From: Bacteroidales bacterium
Lineage (GTDB): Bacteria; Bacteroidota; Bacteroidia; Bacteroidales; UBA10428
NCBI GenBank assembly: GCA_016926235.1
Contig: JAFGOZ010000595.1
Span: forward strand, 1 to 7,437
DNA: 7,437 bases
Direction of reading: 5' to 3'
The position numbers and the translations under genes are program-made. Under the pieces are notes generated by a model. The model made no database searches, was not told the DNA's origin, and was given only the letters and a program-made list of their open reading frames with translations. Positions 6,102-7,437 of this stretch are shown in pieces (the stretch's first letter is position 1; each line of letters opens with the position of its first letter).

Positions 6102-6349
6102 GAATAAATTGTAATAAAGAAACGAAAAATTTATCAGTCTATTTTTCTAAGACAATCGAAAAACCATTTCGTTTACCTTGTTTAATGACAACTTAACTAA
6201 TATAGTTCTTTCCGAGTAAATTTATTTTCGCCCATGACAAAAAAAGATTAAAGTTTCTTGACTTGGATTTAACTATTGCCTAATTTCGTTAAATGTTTGC
6301 AGTATATCGTGTCAAAATCGTTATTTTTCAAGGTATTCCGAACCTGCGA

Positions 6350-6358
6350 TAACATTTG
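6350..6358 (+). promoter_or_regulatory. Possible -7 element for the structured repeat array
   Basis: TAACATTTG has the TA and TTTG of the Bacteroidota -7 element, but with three rather than two bases between them. It would place a transcript start at about 6362-6366, just before the first repeat unit (6376). A T-rich run at 6321-6328 is in rough -33 position. The match is imperfect, so this is tentative. Confidence 0.2.
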
Positions 6359-6375
6359 CTCATTGAAATATAATA

Positions 6376-6463
6376 AAAGGCGACATATCCTTCCACTCCT
6401 GCACCACTGACAGGATAGCATATCAGACATTGATTTTCACATATTTCAGGTTGTGCCGCCATT
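6376..6463 (+). repeat. Repeat unit 1 (diverged copy)
   Basis: The 5' arm AAAGGCGACA (6376-6385) pairs with TGTGCCGCCATT (6452-6463), with one mismatch and a 2-nt bulge. The inner hairpin is TCCTG (6397-6401) with CAGGA (6411-6415). The box is GCATATCAGACA at 6418-6429, against GCAGCGAGACA in the other units. The 3' arm shares the 9-mer TGTGCCGCC with unit 2. It is the least conserved copy and was recognised only by its order of elements. Confidence 0.45.
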
Positions 6464-6487
6464 TAAATATGGTCAGACAGTTGACTG

Positions 6488-6560
6488 AGAGGCGGTACTC
6501 ATTCCTTGTAACACGAGGAAATGCAGCGAGACATTTTTATTCCACGAATGTGCCGCCTCT
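6488..6560 (+). repeat. Repeat unit 2
   Basis: The closing stem is AGAGGCGGTAC (6488-6498) with GTGCCGCCTCT (6550-6560): 11 bp including one T-G (U-G) pair. The inner hairpin at 6500-6523 is a 10-bp stem with one bulged A and an AAC loop. The box AATGCAGCGAGACA spans 6520-6533; its AATG closes the inner hairpin and CAGCGAGACA is left unpaired. The unit ends in a run of four T. Confidence 0.65.
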
Positions 6561-6588
6561 TTTAACACAATTGTTGGGCGACCAACGT

Positions 6589-6658
6589 AGAGGCAGTCCT
6601 TCAATACCCTCAGCACAATGGTGAATGCAGCGAGACAAATTCGGATAGGACTGCCTCT
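6589..6658 (+). repeat. Repeat unit 3
   Basis: The closing stem is a perfect 12-bp inverted repeat, AGAGGCAGTCCT (6589-6600) with AGGACTGCCTCT (6647-6658). The same 14-nt box as in unit 2, AATGCAGCGAGACA, lies at 6624-6637. The inner hairpin (6602-6627) is weaker than in unit 2 but ends in the same AATG. The unit stops 5 bp before the end of the convergent CsaA-like pseudogene. Confidence 0.7.
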
Positions 6659-6663
6659 TTCTA

Positions 6664-6996
6664 TTAATATAATTGACTGCCAAGAGGAACATCACTCTCA
6701 GGAATAACCAGAACGCACTCATTTTTATCATCTGACACACCGAGCGTTAAAACCTCAGAGATAGCAGAACCGATTTGTCGAGGCGGGAAATTTACCACAC
6801 ATAAAACAAATTTGCCCGATAATTCAGCCTTATTATAATTGGCAGTTAACTGAGCGCATGACCTCTTGATGCCAATTTCTTAACCAAAATCAATTCTGAG
6901 TTTGAATGTCGGTTTTCTTGTTTCAGGAAAATCCTTAACATCTATTATTCTGCCAATGCGAATATCTAACTTCTGAAAATCTTCAAATGTTGCCAT
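6664..6996 (-). pseudogene. csaA: CsaA-family tRNA-binding-domain protein, in-frame stop at codon 39
   Basis: Read on the minus strand from the ATG at 6996, the frame gives MATFEDFQKLDIRIGRIIDV, then ...FKLRIDFG, a TAA at 6880-6882 (codon 39), then EIGIKRSCAQLTANYNKAEL, FVLCVVNFPPRQIGSAISEV and ...SDVPLGSQLY, with the normal stop at 6664-6666. This is the whole length (110 codons) of a CsaA protein. CsaA is a homodimeric OB-fold, tRNA-binding-domain protein with export-related chaperone activity described in Bacillus. The TAA stands where the family usually has E or P before E-(I/L)-G-I-K, so one base change from GAA would explain it. No ATG follows in frame, so restart is unlikely. Everything else in the frame is intact, so the lesion is recent or an assembly/sequencing error. 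Confidence 0.85.
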
Positions 6997-7292
6997 TCTG
7001 TTTATTCTTAATGATTTAAACTACGATAAAACTGTTCATAATGAGCAATATAAAACTTAATCAACAATAGCACCGTAAGCGCAATGGCTGAACTAACAAA
7101 CTGGGTCGTTGAAAGTGATAAAGTGGTCACATTTTAGTAGTAGTCTATTAAGCCACTTAATTTGAATCTGTATGACTTATTCGACTTCTCCCGAAAACAT
7201 TAATAGACTGTAATTATCGATTTTCACCATAATGTTACTATTCAAGTTTGCTTAGTCCGCTCATTATTTGGGAAATATGTACCAGATTTTTA
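6997..7292. other. Intergenic stretch between the CsaA pseudogene and the NTF2-like gene
   Basis: Only very short frames occur on either strand. A weak minus-strand promoter candidate for the CsaA gene lies at 7016-7023 (TAGTTTAA), with TTG at 7046-7048 in rough -33 position. A 10-bp inverted repeat, AGTCTATTAA (7142-7151) with TTAATAGACT (7200-7209), is present. No RNA gene was recognised. Confidence 0.4.
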
Positions 7293-7437
7293 TTATTTTT
7301 CTAACTTCCGAAAGCCTGAGCAAACAAGTGACAATTTTTCAATTCTACCTTCTGATATCTCACAATATAGGTGCTGTTCAACATTATATGAATCTCCCTT
7401 ATAAGTTTCGAAAATTCTATAGTATATATGAAGGCAA
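7293..7437 (-). CDS. NTF2/SnoaL-like protein, C-terminal part (runs off right edge)
   Basis: The minus-strand frame enters at the right edge and ends with TAA at 7293-7295, giving 47 residues from CLHIYYRIFE to CSGFRKLEK. The pattern YKGDSYNVEQHLYCEIS followed by GRIEKLSLVCSGFR is the closing two-strand hairpin of an NTF2-like (SnoaL-type) alpha+beta barrel, where the last strand ends in C-S-G-F-R. The N-terminal helices and any pocket residues lie outside the window. These small proteins are often enzymes or ligand-binding domains; no substrate can be named. The frame is short, so the family call rests on the last ~25 residues. Confidence 0.6.
   Translation of the reverse strand, partial: CLHIYYRIFETYKGDSYNVEQHLYCEISEGRIEKLSLVCSGFRKLEK

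Larger units (their letters stand above)
6068..6375. other. Gene-free stretch upstream of the lipoprotein and repeat array
   Basis: No supported coding region was found. A 53-codon minus-strand frame (from 6430) has no family pattern and crosses the first repeat unit. The left end holds the lipoprotein's upstream region. Near the right end, AGGT (6331-6334) and ACCT (6342-6345) can form a small hairpin, and TAACATTTG at 6350-6358 is a near promoter element. Otherwise nothing was recognised. Confidence 0.45.
6376..6658 (+). ncRNA. Candidate structured RNA made of three tandem hairpin units
   Basis: Three units (6376-6463, 6488-6560, 6589-6658) share one architecture: a closing stem with AGAGGC-like 5' and GCCTCT-like 3' arms, an inner hairpin in the 5' half, and a GCA...AGACA box in the 3' half. 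The linkers (24 and 28 nt) each carry a short hairpin; the second is a GTTGG/CCAAC stem capped by GCGA, a GNRA loop when read on the plus strand. Between units 2 and 3 the closing stem differs by compensatory changes (G-C to A-U, A-U to C-G), plus a U-G wobble in unit 2 that would be an A-C mismatch on the other strand. That argues for plus-strand RNA rather than only palindromic DNA. No known Rfam family is recognised. A cluster of repetitive palindromic DNA elements is the main alternative. Confidence 0.5.

Noticed and set aside
6269..6430. 53-codon minus-strand frame starting MSDMLSCQWC
   Set aside because: It has no recognisable family, no promoter box, and overlaps repeat unit 1.
6376..6658. 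Integron attC sites, CRISPR array or type III antitoxin repeats as explanation of the tandem units
   Set aside because: No paired RYYYAAC/GTTRRRY core sites bound the units, repeats are long and diverged with no spacers of uniform type, and no integrase, Cas gene or ToxN-like toxin is adjacent.
6430..6740. Two opposing frames (6430-6624 plus, 6537-6740 minus)
   Set aside because: Both read through the structured repeat units, the minus one also in the wrong frame of the CsaA gene; neither has protein-like composition or family similarity.
7081..7140. Possible IS end around AAAGTGGTCACATTTT
   Set aside because: It only vaguely resembles ends of some IS21-type elements; no transposase remnant or matching opposite end was seen.

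Overview
The window is AT-rich DNA that looks like a Bacteroidota chromosome. The evidence is the promoter style (several exact TAnnTTTG -7 boxes and almost no Shine-Dalgarno sequences), a lipoprotein with a bacterial Ig domain plus an Fn3-like domain, a Bacteroidota-style small HTH repressor, and the protein families present. Genus cannot be told from the sequence.

Left part (1-1418, minus strand): a small XRE-type regulator (1179-1418) lies upstream of a Tat-exported ATC-hydrolase-like protein (489-1115) and the N-terminal 131 residues of a secreted alpha/beta hydrolase that runs off the left edge (1-393). The three genes are co-directional and closely spaced, and the regulator gene is preceded by a 15-bp direct repeat. 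A gene-free stretch (1419-1731) follows and holds a 10-bp inverted repeat.

Middle (1732-4352): this reads as a compact accessory cassette. A minus-strand HTH repressor (1732-1980) is divergent from a plus-strand operon: a 57-aa orphan protein (2058-2231), a small serine recombinase (2244-2813) and a 495-aa DUF3644 protein with a HEPN-like R-N-x3-H motif (2865-4352). The 77-bp divergent control region holds two tandem copies of GCATAA-N4-TTATGC flanked by one exact TAnnTTTG box for each direction. This is the layout of a self-regulating genetic switch. A defence or mobile-element role is inference.

Right part (4493-7437): a minus-strand lipoprotein (4493-6067) is followed by about 600 bp without a convincing protein gene. 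That stretch contains the most unusual signal in the window: three tandem, structurally similar units (6376-6463, 6488-6560, 6589-6658). Each has a closing stem, an inner 5' hairpin and a GCAgcgAGACA-type box, and short hairpin-bearing linkers separate them. The stems of the two clear copies differ by compensatory changes and one G-U wobble that pairs only on the plus strand, so a structured plus-strand RNA is the best reading. Immediately next to it, convergent, is a CsaA-family gene interrupted by one in-frame TAA (6664-6996). The window closes with the C-terminal 47 residues of an NTF2/SnoaL-like protein (7293-7437).
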